Below, piece after piece: positions 34,520 through 45,610 of a stretch of DNA of 64,000 nucleotides (the first letter of the stretch is position 1; each line of letters begins with the position of its first letter). Made by a program: the position numbers and the translations under genes. This DNA is from Coffea arabica (Eukaryota > Streptophyta > Magnoliopsida > Gentianales > Rubiaceae): NCBI RefSeq assembly GCF_036785885.1, contig NC_092320.1, forward strand, positions 12,897,557-12,961,556. The letters run 5' to 3'. Under the pieces are notes generated by a model, which ran no database searches, was not told the DNA's origin, and worked only from the letters and a program-made list of their open reading frames with translations.

Positions 34520-35087
34520 GTACTTCTTGTTTGTAGACATGACTCTAATATGGTAATTTTGAGAGTTTGATGGCGGTTTTTCCATGACTTGCATTTTAAA
34601 TTTGAATTCATTATATGGTTGGTATTCCTGTTAGAACTTGGTTGTATTTTATATATCTGCAGATGTCATAGCGAGGGGGGTTGTTTTGGCCAATAATGGG
34701 CCAAGCATTAGTTCATGGTAAATTGGTGAAGGTATTACTAATGTTGTTGTACTTATCATAAATATTTGTCCGTACACCCTTTGGGAACTTGCTGCATCTA
34801 ATTATTTGTTTTCGGGAACTTCCTGATTCTAATATTGGAAGACTCTTATGTTGTTTGTCTTATAATCATACCTGCTTCTAATTATTTATCGCAACGTACT
34901 ATTCTCGCAATGTATTATTATTTGCCTAACCAAAAAACTTTCTTCAATCACAGGCACCAAACACCCGCGTGATGCGCGGGCACTCCTCCCCTAGTACTAC
35001 ATATTTTTCTAAATTTAGCCACAGAAAATGGAAAGAGCAATGCCGTGCATGAGACGCTTAAAACCTCATCAATTGCGGTCTATTTAA

Positions 35088-36485
35088 GGGCAAATTATCC
35101 AAATGGCCCTTTAACTCTTTGTCTAAGTAAAATTAAGCCCCTCATCTATTTTTTGACGACTTTAAACCCTTGAACTTGTAAAAGTGGGAAATCGTGACCC
35201 TTTTACCCAGTTTCTCCGGTTTTGCAACCGGAGAACCAATTCACACGAATATAAGTGTGCTTCTTCAAAGGGTATTTTTGTCCGCATGTTCTAAACAAAA
35301 AGGCACAACTCCTGTAAATTCCAGCTATCAGACAACAGACTAGTAAACTCTTCACTGTCAAGTTGAAGGAAGTTGAACGGTGATAATGCTCCCCAGCATT
35401 TCTGAACTTCTATTGACCACAGTCGACTCTCTGAAATCATCCTCAAATATCCTTTCGTCTTGAGAAACGAAGAAAAGAGAAAACAAAAAGAGAAGCCAAA
35501 CATGTCTTCCGTCGACTCGTCTTCTCTCCCGCCGGAATTGAAAAATTCATTCACATGTCTTCACATCAGTCACCACCACCACCATCTTTACCTCAGCCGC
35601 ACCACCTTCAACCCCAATCTCCTCATCATCTCCCCAAAAAACCCATCACTTCACTCCCAGACTTCATCTTCACCGCCTTCTCCCTCTTCCTTCTCGTCTC
35701 TTCTCCCAAATCCCCCACCACCGCTTTCATCCCCCTCCCCAAAATCTCTTTCCCGCTCAACCCTCGCAGGTTTCTCAGAATCCCCGACATGTCCCTCCCT
35801 TCTTCCAAATCCCCCAGCAACCCCAGCTTCCCTACCCCTCAATCCCTCTCCGATTGGCTCAAGCCCCGCTTGCCTTCCGACTCCTTCGCTTCCTGGGGTG
35901 TCAAGCCCGGCACCAAAAACGTCCACAATCTCTGGCTCAAGCTCTCCGAGGGCGAAACCTTGCTCGCCGATTCCTCTCCTCCCATTCGATCCCTCCAAGT
36001 CGTCGTTGTCAGGGTTATCGACAAACATAATCGAGTCCTCCTCGAATCCCACCAAGAATTGTCCAACGGCGTCATTCGCCACCGCTGCAGGCCTCTGTCT
36101 GAGAAAATGAAGCCCGGGGAATCCGTCGACGCCGCTGTTTCTCGAGCCGTGAAAGAAGAGCTGGGCTCCGCGATTCGTGGAGATTTTGGTGACGAGGGCA
36201 TTGTTAAGATTGTGCCCGATTCGTATTGCAAGAAGGTGGAGGAGAGGGTTTCTGCGTCTTATCCACTGCCCTTTTTGTTTAGAACATGCGGACAAAAATG
36301 CCCTTTGAAGAAGCACACTTGTATTCGTGTGAATTGGTCCTCCGGTTGCAAAACCGGAGAAACTGGGTAAAAGGGCCACGATTTCCCACTTTTACAAGTT
36401 CAAGGGTTTAAAGTCGTCAAAAAATAGATGAGGGACTTAATTTTACTTAGACAAAGAGTTAAAGGGTCATTTGGATAATTTGCCC
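35088..36485 (+). mobile_element. Pack-MULE carrying a Nudix-like gene fragment
   Basis: A 1398-bp element with TIRs of about 214 bp (35088-35302 and 36271-36485) starting GGGCAAATTATCC. A perfect 9-bp target duplication TCTATTTAA flanks it (35079-35087 and 36486-36494). The interior (about 970 bp) is distinctly more GC-rich than the TIRs and surroundings and reads as host coding sequence rather than transposase. That combination defines a Pack-MULE. Confidence 0.95.
35555..36370 (+). CDS. Chimeric ORF: captured Nudix-like fragment reading into the Pack-MULE TIR
   Basis: A 271-residue open frame. The N-terminal half is Pro/Ser-rich with a hydrophobic stretch (FIFTAFSLFLLVSS). Then comes a region that looks like a genuine plant protein (SLSDWLKPRLPSDSFASWGVKPGTKNVHNLWLKLSEGET in two pieces). 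Next is a Nudix-like box, PGESVDAAVSRAVKEELG, in which the usual REU is RAV, so one metal-ligand Glu appears to be Ala. After about residue 240 the frame reads into the right TIR, adding about 30 unrelated residues before the stop. The parental gene is probably intact elsewhere. The open frame may be chance persistence in a young capture or a usable chimeric gene; I see no proof of expression. Confidence 0.6.
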   Translation: MSSHQSPPPPSLPQPHHLQPQSPHHLPKKPITSLPDFIFTAFSLFLLVSSPKSPTTAFIPLPKISFPLNPRRFLRIPDMSLPSSKSPSNPSFPTPQSLSDWLKPRLPSDSFASWGVKPGTKNVHNLWLKLSEGETLLADSSPPIRSLQVVVVRVIDKHNRVLLESHQELSNGVIRHRCRPLSEKMKPGESVDAAVSRAVKEELGSAIRGDFGDEGIVKIVPDSYCKKVEERVSASYPLPFLFRTCGQKCPLKKHTCIRVNWSSGCKTGETG

Positions 36486-36494
36486 TCTATTTAA

Positions 36495-37287
36495 AGTGTA
36501 CCATACCCCTTGCGTCACGGCACAGGAAAAATTGTCTGGTCATTTTTTCGTCTCAGAAAATGCTTCGACAGGAGAAAATTCTACCACAATATCTCTCTCC
36601 GCTATCCAGAATGGAAGACAAGAAGGAAAAATAATGGGACACGGTCAAAGTTAGGGCGAAAGTAATTATAATCGTGGGGAGCTCAAATTCTGAGCTTTGA
36701 CACTAATTCTTGAATGATAAATCATATTAGAGAGAACATTTTTAACTCCAAAGTATATTGAAAGAGGTATAATCTCAGTATAATTAGTAAGAAAAAATTG
36801 AAACCTTCTCTGTGTAAACTGCAAAAGAAAGTTCTCGGGAGCCAGAGTAACTACTATAACGGACAACTATGCAGGTAAGCATACTATTACAGTTTAGGAG
36901 ATGGATAGTTGGGTGAATTGAGGACGAGATTGTAAATGAGAGATTCGGATTTAAATCCTTTCACTTACATTAAAATAAAAAAGACTCTTACACTTTGACT
37001 ATAATAAGGGAAAAAAATCCAACTAGTGATTGTAAGTTCTAACCTTTTTTTTTCACTAATAATTTCTAAACTTAATTGATTTAGTTTTGTTTGCCAACAA
37101 ATTGACCCTATTCCTACGGCTACAGGAGATAAATTATCGCCGACCATCAAAGCAAAAATTCATTGTTTATACCAAGTAATACGATTTGAATCAAGAAAAG
37201 TAAAACCTGGCGGGGCTTGAATAATGAATTTATTCGGTTGAGGTCCTCATAAACATGGGCAACATCCCATGTCTTCAACATTTCGCC
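36495..37287. other. Spacer and upstream region of the first PNP/EG45 gene
   Basis: AT-rich with no recognised coding or repeat features. The TATA box of the next gene lies at its right end. Confidence 0.5.
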
Positions 37288-37294
37288 TATAAAA
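37288..37294 (+). promoter_or_regulatory. TATA box of the first PNP/EG45 gene
   Basis: TATAAAA in a GC-flanked setting (GCCTATAAAAGGCAGAG), 118 bp upstream of the ATG. This predicts a start near 37320 and a 5'UTR of about 90 bases. Confidence 0.7.
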
Positions 37295-37411
37295 GGCAGA
37301 GGCATTGCCCAGTTTTCTCATCAAGCAAGCTCTTGAAGAAAGTTCAAACTCAAAGCGAAACCTTGAAGAGTTTAAATCCTTTAGGAGAGAGCCAAAAAAA
37401 AAAAAAAAAGA

Positions 37412-38164
37412 ATGGGAGCCACAATGCGAGTTCTGATGATGATTGCCATGGCGGCAAGCCTTGTTTCTGTTTCCTATGCAGCTACGGGGACTGCAACTTT
37501 CTATACACCACCTTATGTTCGTAAGTTTCTCTTCAGTACTATCATGCACTGCACAAGATTTTGCAAATCTGTCATTTAATTCGAGAGATAACTAGTTAAA
37601 ATATATTTGTATACGTCTTGCATGATTCCTAGTTATTTTATCGTTTTCTTTAATCTCTCTGCATTTTCGTTCTTTAGTACTATCACCAGTATAATTTAAA
37701 GTGCAACATGTGATATCAGCCAGACAAAAGTATTACGACCTTCTCTTCTCACAAATGTTGTACTTTTGTTGCCTTGTAAACCAGCCTCTTCTTGTTATGG
37801 CTTCCAAAACAATGGGGTGATGATTGCAGCTGCAAGTGATGCAATCTGGGGCAATAGGGCTGCCTGTGGGAGAAACTACAGAGTGACATGCACTGGACGT
37901 ACAAACCTAGGTGTCCTTCAACCATGCAGGGGCAGTGTTGTGGTTAAAATAGTTGATTACTGTCCACCCGGCTGTAGAGGAACAATTGATCTCTCCCAAG
38001 AAGCGTTTGCTATCATTGCTGATCCAAATGCTGGAAAAGTTAACATTGAATATCACCAGTAAGCCTATTATGTCTTGACAAAAATTTTTGCTTCATCTAG
38101 CGGAATTGCTTAGACTTGAAGTACTAATTGATTTCCAACTTTCTTCGTATTTTTCAGGGTTTGA
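37412..38164 (+). CDS. PNP/EG45-like secreted protein 1
   Basis: Plant natriuretic peptide/EG45-type protein: a small secreted double-psi beta-barrel related to the first domain of expansins, acting in the apoplast in water, ion and stress responses in known relatives. Exons are 37412-37520, 37785-38058 and 38158-38164 (129 residues). Residues 1-23 form a signal peptide ending SVSYA. The barrel follows with GTATFYTPPYVPSSCYG, six conserved-type Cys (SSCYG, AACGR, VTCTG, QPCRG, DYCPPGCRG) and the ending DLSQEAFAIIADP...NIEYHQV. Both introns are GT-AG. The last exon supplies only the end of Gln, Val and the stop. If intron 2 is retained, the frame ends at once at TAA within the donor, giving the same protein minus Val. 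It is a tandem paralog of the gene at 41856. Confidence 0.9.
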
Positions 38165-38850
38165 AGTTGAATTTTAAAAGCTTTCAGAAGGCCGAAAATG
38201 ATGTCCAGAAATAAGTAGATTTCCCATGGGAATATGTACGCTACAAAATCTATGTATGAGCTACTACTATGTAGCATGAACTTATGAGTAAATAAGATTA
38301 CATCTGGTGAAAGCCTCTGAAACTTTAATGGTGCATTAGCTTGTTTCATTTGGATTTTAACTTTTTCTTTTTCTTGAGTTACCATTTTCTGATTCTTCTT
38401 CTTCTTCTTCTTTTACTTTGGAGTGAAATTTTATGACTAATTTTAAGCGTCGTCTTCTAGTTACACTTGCTTGTTTCATTCATTTTGTATGATGAAACAT
38501 TTGCAATTTTCAGGACCATAGACTGAAGCTCAATGAGAGGGAAGAAAAGGAGCTTTTCCCCCCAAGTCCGATAGTTTACTTGGCCCCCATTAGTTTCTTT
38601 CATTTTGTGAAATTTACTTTTGAAACTCCTAAAGTATTCCAAAAGATTCAGTAAATGCTAAAGCTTTTGAAAATTTCTATTAAGTCCTCAGTTTATTCCA
38701 CTAATTAATTTGCTACCACAATACAGTCAAAAATGAAAAACCACTATTGGATTGAACCTTTCACTTTTTTCAAATAATTAATACTCGAGAAATTAAACTT
38801 TATGAAAGTGCTCAAAACTAATACATTATAGTGATAAAAATTTGATGACC
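38165..38850. other. 3' flank of the first PNP/EG45 gene
   Basis: AT-rich; contains a CTT microsatellite near 38396-38413. No coding features. Confidence 0.5.
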
Positions 38851-40420
38851 TATACGTTGCTCATTGCGTTGTTATACATTATTTAGTCGTATAAATTTTT
38901 TTTTTTTGAAAAGGAAAATATTCAATAGCAGAACAGAAGTTTGGGTCAAAGTATATTTAGGATCATTTGGGTGTAATAACGAAGTGAACTATTTACAAAT
39001 AAGGACTCAATTGACTCAAAACATCTATGAAGGGACAATAAACGGTGAAATTAAAGATTAAGGACTAAATAGAATATAACATAACGCATAAGTTTTCCTT
39101 TTGTTGAAATCCTTAAATGGGGAGGAAAAAGAGAAGAAAGAAAAATTGGCAGAAAATATTCAGTCATGTTGGTCTCCTTTTTCCTGCAAAAATCGAGTGC
39201 AGAATGTTTTGCCGATTAATTTGACCATGTTCTTCTTCAAGTAAAGTTTGGTGCCAAAAGTCAAAATAGACAGCCTGCAGTACTTAATTGATGAGATACC
39301 GTCAAAATTTGATAATGCACTTGCTGGCAAATTTCTCCTCCTCGACCATTTCTGTTGCAAGTTCAAGAAAAAGCGTCTTCACTATGGCGTTTGAATCACC
39401 ACGATCTTAATTCTCATTACTTATCAAAGTAATTGAGCAAGAAAGTTGCAGTTTACGCAATTAAAGGTGCATACCAGCGCCTGGCTTTTGCCACTATATC
39501 CCCAGAATTTTCACTATATTGATTGATCCTTGTTTAAACAATATCACTTTCTCCGAGATTTAATCGCCACAAGACCAAGTGTTGGAGTAATTTTGGAGTG
39601 TAAATTTAGAATTGCAAGATGTTGCAAGTAATACTATTAACCACTAAAAATTTAATGCTAACTTTTAGAGTTTTTATCTAAATTAATTGATAGGGTGTGG
39701 CGTTATCCCCTCCCAAAATCAATATATTCATTTTTCTCAATTTTAAATACTTATTTGCCAAGTAAAAAGTGCCCATTAATTTCTTTGCAATGGTGTGGGT
39801 AGTACTAGGGTTAAGCTGTAAGGAGTCATGTGTCACTCTTCAATCAACGGTTTAGAGTTTTCCATGACTCTTAACTTATGTAAACTTTGAACTGGAAATT
39901 ATTTTTTTTTTAAAAAAAAGAGCATCCTTAATTTCAATCCCAGTAATTTTTTTTTTGTCAAAATTTTTTCGAGGACATTTTTTTTTTTTTGAGTACGTGT
40001 TTTTTCAAAACTACTGCAGGTCGAGCAAACGACCCAATTAATTTATTATTCACTTGTGAATGTACCAGGCAACAAGTAGATCTACTAAAGTAGTTCGAAT
40101 TTATATCTTAAAAATGCCTAGGCTATGACCATTAGATATCTCTATAGATATGCATGTAAATCTCATGTAAATTTAGTGTTTGGTCTTGACAACCAAACTT
40201 CATGACTTAGCTTAGGCATGCTAGTGATTGTGCTATCATTAGCCCTTTTGCCAATTCTTAAAATTTCTTGGATCGATTAACTTCACTTCATAGGAGTATG
40301 ATTAAACAATCCCATCATGAGTTAATACAAAGAATACATTTCCTTTTTTAAAAAAAAAAATCATGTACTGGTGGATAACAAGAACTTTATTGGCTACTTC
40401 TTTGATGTACCCAAAAAAGG
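38851..40420. repeat. Segmental duplication copy 2 (partner 14721-16256)
   Basis: Matches 14721-16256 in direct orientation, starting TATACGTTGCTCATTGCG and ending GATGTACCCAAAAAAGG. The left limit of similarity is set by the retrotransposon edge in copy 1, so the duplication may once have extended further toward or through the PNP gene. No gene seen inside. Confidence 0.93.
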
Positions 40421-41771
40421 AACTAAAGCCAAAGTTCATACAGAGAGGAAGTAAATTCGAGAATTCTGAGGTTCAAAACAATCTACTTGATCTCTAACGC
40501 ATAATCTGTTATTTTGCAATGTACACAGAGAACCGTCACTATATACAGTCTCTCTGTTTTTGTTTTATTGGAACAAGAAGAACAATGTGCAACTTGAAAC
40601 TTGAAACTAATCAGCTTATTACTCCTCCGTTCGGGCCGGATGCACAATCTTCCTCCAACGAAGCTATTTTTTTAATCACATAATTGATGATACCTTTTAT
40701 GCTTTTTGTCAGTAATTAATATGGGTGCATACTCTTGTCTTGAACTAATTATCTTGGTTCAGCCTGCTTCGCTTGTATTGATTGATGTTTGCTAGTACAA
40801 TTTTCGACGATTTCAACCATCACGAAGTTACAAGTGTCTTTTCATTGCAAACTCAGATTGCCTATGTACGGCAGTCATGATTAAGATGATTACAACTTCG
40901 TTCAAACAAAGATGATTGCCATGCACCATTTCTTTGTTATACATACATAAGCTGTTTCAAGAACGTTAATTTGGAAGATTTGTGCTTACCACAATAAGTA
41001 ACTCGAACTCAAGGCGCCATTTAGTTCTCATGATTCACTGTGGTTATATTGTTCAGGAATCTTTCCATTCTTTTAACTAAAAGAAAAGCAGCTCTAATAT
41101 GTACATTTTGCTGTCCGGCTAGCTTTTTACTACAAATAATCTTTTTATAAGTAGAGAAGGGGTGAGGTGTAAGAAGCTGGAGGGGAAAATGGAGAATTGA
41201 ACCCAAGATCTTTAAATTCTGAATCATTAACTTTAGCCACTATCTAACTAACATCTAATACATGGAAAAAATAAAAATAAGCTATATGCCATGCAACAAT
41301 CTCAATGTTGATTGGGAAAAATTGAAAAAGAAAAAAAAAGAACTGAGGACACTTAATTAAGAACTATTATCAATATTTTGTTATTATTAATCTGCAAAAT
41401 TCTTCTGTGTTACATATATAGATGAAAAACAAAATTTGGAAGTCCGGATTTCTATGAGATTTGCTTCTTAACAACGAGTGTCTTTGGAAACAAAGAATAC
41501 ATATTTATGTTATATTTAGTTTTCATAATTAAGTAACTAAATCAAATATTAAACACAAAATAGAATCAGTCGGGGACTGAGCATTGTTTACTAGTAGTTG
41601 AGGCTACATTATTTATTTATTTATTATACGGGATCTTGCATTAATAAATATAATTATACCCTCTTCATAAGAACATAATTTTGGAATATATCTTCCACTA
41701 GTTTTCAGCTTCATTAATTGCACACACTGTTTTGGTCGGCCGGGGCTGGAAGTATACACGAGACTGCTCCC
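40421..41771. other. Spacer and upstream region of the second PNP/EG45 gene
   Basis: AT-rich spacer with no recognised coding or mobile features. Short ORFs are chance. Confidence 0.5.
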
Positions 41772-41778
41772 TATAAAT
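41772..41778 (+). promoter_or_regulatory. TATA box of the second PNP/EG45 gene
   Basis: TATAAAT in CCCTATAAATGTGTGG, 84 bp upstream of the ATG, predicting a 5'UTR of about 50 bases. Confidence 0.65.
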
Positions 41779-41855
41779 GTGTGGAAAACCAATTGAGTTT
41801 CATCACCAAATTACCAATTCAAGCAACAGAATTACGTGCTTGAAAGAGGAGACAA

Positions 41856-42521
41856 ATGGCAGCATTGCCCAATAATATGGTGCTTGTAGGCATTTTGGTG
41901 ACCCTCGTTTTGACTGCACATGCGGATGATGGCACCGCTACTTTCTACGCACAATATGACCGTAAGTTCCGTCTTTCGCACAATAATAGTTAGATCAAAT
42001 TCCCTTTATTTCACAAGCAGAAGCGTAGCTAGGAATATTAGATCAACATTAGACACATCTTCCACTAATATTTTTCCAATTTCAGAGTTCCACTTGTGTG
42101 ATGTATTTTGTGCTACAACACTGAGTTCTTGATAGGATTTTGTTTAATTTGCAGCCTCAGCATGTTTTGGAACCAATACCCCTACAGGGCTGATTGCCGC
42201 AGCCAGCGCCGATATATGGCAGGATGGTGCTGCCTGTAGGACAAGATACAGAATAACTTGCACTGATGGGACGAACCTCGGCACCCCACGCCCTTGCACT
42301 GGCCAGAGTGTTGAAGTTGAGATAGTTGATTTCTGTCGCAACTGTCGAGGCACCTTTGATCTCAGCCAGGATGCCTTTGCCATAATCGCGGACACTAATG
42401 CTGGCAAAATCTTGATTGAATACGACCAGTATGTGCATTACTATTTTCTCACGAAATTCCTAACACTGCGTTATTATTGGTACGGGTTTCAATCTTTCGT
42501 CTTGCTAATCTCAGGGTCTGA
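41856..42521 (+). CDS. PNP/EG45-like secreted protein 2
   Basis: Same family and gene structure as the gene at 37412: exons 41856-41961, 42155-42428 and 42515-42521 (128 residues), with introns at the same positions and phases. Residues 1-22 are a signal peptide (VLVGILVTLVLTAHA). The barrel has GTATFYAQYDPSACFG, AACRTRYRITC, PRPCTGQ and VDFCRNCRGTFDLSQDAF, ending ILIEYDQV. Compared with gene 1 it has FCRNC in place of YCPPGC, one residue shorter between the cysteines. The third exon again supplies only the last base of Gln, then Val and the stop. Unlike gene 1, failure to splice intron 2 would add extra residues. The two genes lie 3.7 kb apart in the same direction. Confidence 0.9.
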
Positions 42522-43859
42522 AGTCCACTGGAACTTCTTTAAAGGATACAAAGGCGCAAGGGATGATCATGTTCCAAGTAGCTGCAGTTCCTCATCTTGG
42601 GGGAATGGATGATTAATTCTTCTGTCCTTTTTTTTTTTTTTCTTCTTCTTTAAAGTCTGGAGATGATATGTGGCTCCTAGTATTAGCAATTTAGCATTCA
42701 ATTAATCACCACTTGTATGTTCCAAGCAAATTTCCACGTTCCCAAATAAGCAAGTCAGTACTCATACCTGCCCATAGCTCATGTTATGGGAAAATATGAT
42801 CAGATTTATTCAGTGAACTCATCATTCATGGTTGTTGTGCCAATGATATAGGAATATATAATCGGGTTTTGTGCTTCGTACGGTGTTCGCTGCCGCTCTG
42901 TTGCCTGTACTATTCTCACTACAGCGGGGAGAAAATGTAGTTACAAATAATATTTTTTTCTTAAGTGATAGATTTAAAATAAAATATACAAATAATATTC
43001 AACTCGTAAATATAAAACAGGTTACATCAAAATATTACAACGATGGAACACACGAGTGAAGACATCCAATTATTTGCATCCGACAAGCTCGGTAACTTCC
43101 TCTGAGTGTTGTGTTGATAATGGAAAATGACACTTTTAAATTTCGGTGTTTTTAGTTTCAAGCGAGGCTGCATTCAAAACCAGATGCTCAGAATAATGGA
43201 GTCCTTAATTTGTTCGTGCAGGCTATCTTAGTTTAAGTATTTGAGGTACATCCAAGCTCTTTTCTACCAACGAATTCCAAAAACTTTTGTCAGAAAATTT
43301 CTCTGACAGTCACTAAGATTTATTATTGTTTCAATGTTTCCGCAGGCTACATGACATTATTGTTTTCTTGTCGACATTTATTTATAAGCATTATCGTACT
43401 AGCTTACAATTTTTAATCGAATTAAAACATTAGAGTACTGCAGATCCAGGTACATGGGCGAAGGGGGAGGAATGGATCGAAAAGTGCGAAAGGAGTGAAC
43501 ATAAATAAATGAGAGGCTGTGAGAGTGTATACGTGTGTGTGTGTGTTGCTCTGAAATTATTCAACTCTCTGTAAGTAGTTGAATCGACATTTATTCTTTG
43601 CTGTTAATTTATTGCCATCATGAATCCTTTTTCTCAAAATTTCTTTTTCTGTTTTGCTTTGATAAATGATGAGATCAAGGCATGGCAATTGAAGTTTTTC
43701 TTCAGGTCAGATCGTTACTTATTAATATGCATGTAACTATCATCATTACTAGGCTCATTTACACATATATTCATGGCACAATTTTTTTAAACATGTCCTA
43801 AATGTAGATTTTAGGCGTTTGAACTCCAAACATAAAAGGGTTACCATGAGCATAAATAT
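42522..43859. other. Spacer without recognised genes
   Basis: AT-rich with T-runs after the PNP gene and a short GT microsatellite near 43530-43547. Nothing else recognised. Confidence 0.5.
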
Positions 43860-43868
43860 TAAAATAAA

Positions 43869-44169
43869 GAACAAATTATCAGGATAGCCACTAAACTTTT
43901 GGAATCGTTGAATTTTGACCACTAAATTATTAAAACTCTGATCTAAAATTTATATTTCAAATCATTCCGTCAGATAACTATGCCTTCTTTCTTTGTCTCG
44001 TGAATCGTGTGAGCACTCAGATCTGTCATATTTAATGATTAAATCTAATGGAATGACTTGAAATCTAAATTTTAAATAGTTGAGTGGGCAGAATCAGGCT
44101 TTTGATGTGAATTCAATGATCAAAACTGGATGATTGTAAAAGTTTGATGGCCATGCAACTAATTTGCTC
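43869..44169. mobile_element. MULE-type MITE with 9-bp target duplication
   Basis: A 301-bp element with ends GAACAAATTATCAGGATAGC and, inverted, GAGCAAATTAGTTGCATGGC, plus AAACTTTT further in. TIRs are about 32 bp. A perfect 9-bp duplication TAAAATAAA flanks it (43860-43868 and 44170-44178). No coding capacity. Confidence 0.9.
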
Positions 44170-44591
44170 TAAAATAAATTGGTGACAGCGTGATAAGCCC
44201 AAAACAAACATTCCGTGCTAAACCTGCTTTGATGTGATTGTTCAACGAAACGATTGCAAAAAGCCACGTGTCTTAAGTACAAACCAGCAATGGGGAAACA
44301 AAAGCCACGTCTGTCTAACGTAAAAGCGACGGTGAAGTCATATCCATATGGGCAGCAAAATCATCTACAAGGCCTCACAACACTTGTTAAATAAATGCCA
44401 AAATCAACTCCTAAGTCCGGATCGTAGCCAAGGGCAACAAGGAATCCAGTCTATAACTAAATACTCTAGTTCTATTCATCACATTTACATCTTCTGATTC
44501 TATTTCTGGCTTGGATATCAACTTTGGTGAAGCCACGTCACATAAACGGAGTCGTCATACAGGTAAGACCAAAGTGACGATAACTAATCAC

Positions 44592-45364
44592 TAGGGATAG
44601 CAATGGGGGCACCCACCCCGCGGGGAGCTAATGGGGAGGGGGTTGGGGCGGGGACGAGGGGAATTTTTTCGCCCCCGCTTAGAAATGGGACGGGGGGACG
44701 GGGGAGTGTACCCCTACCCATCCCCCATCCCGCCACCCGCTTTAAAAAATAAATATGTAAAATATATATGTAAATAACTATATATATAATATATAATTTA
44801 ATTAATTACAAATTTATAATAATGATATTATTAGTTATATGTATTATATAATGTCTATTAGTATATATAATATAATTGATATTATTAATTATACTAATAA
44901 TTATATATGTGTACTAATACAAATTATTAATTGGTTATACTAAATTTACTAATATATTTATACTAAATCTCTAATTACACTTAATACAATAACATTTTTT
45001 TCTTAAAAAAAGCACAAGCACAATAATGAATTAGTGATTGTATTTGTGCCAAACGTGAAAACTTGACTACTTTAGTTATATTTATTTCGTCATGTTGGAT
45101 TGTATTCAAATAATTTTTATTTTATTGTTTTTAAAAGTTTCAATTGTAAAATTACAATGAATAATAATTTGATGATGTGTTGATATTTTAGTACTTAATT
45201 ATTTGCTAAAATTTAATCATAATAAAATTATATAACAAATTTTTATTAGCTCCGCGAGGGCACCCGCGAAAGAAGCGGGGCGGGATGGAGACGGGGCCGG
45301 GGGAGCCGGGGGCGGGGGGAGGGTTTGTAGGCAGCGCCCCAACCCCGCCCCGTTGCCATCCCTA
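44592..45364. mobile_element. GC-ended non-autonomous hAT-like element
   Basis: A 773-bp element with ends TAGGGATAGCAATGGGGGC and, inverted, TAGGGATGGCAACGGGGC. A perfect 8-bp target duplication CTAATCAC flanks it (44584-44591 and 45365-45372). Each end is an extremely G- or C-rich block of about 100-150 bp; the middle is AT-rich. The ORF at 45217-45501 is a Pro/Ala string from the GC block and not a gene. Confidence 0.93.
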
Positions 45365-45610
45365 CTAATCACATATAAATCACAACCGAAACAAGTCGCA
45401 ACCAAATTCAACGTACTCTCAATTCTGAATAGCGGATTTATACATATCTTCATGTATATTAATGAATTATTGATTTCTAGTAAATTTATCTCAAACTCCA
45501 TAGACTATGACATAATTGCTTTACATAATTGTTTTACAAATTATAAACTTTAATGTATGTTCTGATACCACATGTTTTCTACCTACATTTTGATACCACA
45601 TGTCTACCAC

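Larger units (their letters stand above)
31215..34994 (+). mobile_element. Non-autonomous Helitron carrying a gene fragment
   Basis: The 3' end is diagnostic: a GC-rich hairpin (CCCGCG...CGCGGG, 34964-34980), then CACTCCTCCCCTAG ending CTAG at 34994, followed by host T. The best 5' end is TCCTTATACTATATAAG at 31215, preceded by host A, which gives the A/T insertion site Helitrons use. No terminal repeats and no target duplication are expected. It carries an exon-like fragment at 32836-32931 and a 5'UTR-like GC-richer stretch near 31670-31800. A solo LTR inserted later; without it the Helitron is about 2.3 kb. The 3' end is firm, the 5' end less so. Confidence 0.75.

Noticed and set aside
35460-36110. 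216-codon Pro/Ser-rich ORF in another frame of the Pack-MULE
   Set aside because: It does not carry the Nudix-like region; it is a low-complexity frame overlapping the better candidate at 35555.
35651-36379. Gly/Glu-rich 242-codon ORF on the minus strand of the Pack-MULE
   Set aside because: Antisense shadow of the GC-rich Nudix-like frame; composition is that of a reverse-strand artefact.
45217-45501. ORF with Pro/Ala-rich stretch
   Set aside because: It translates the GC-rich end of the hAT-like element at 44592-45364.
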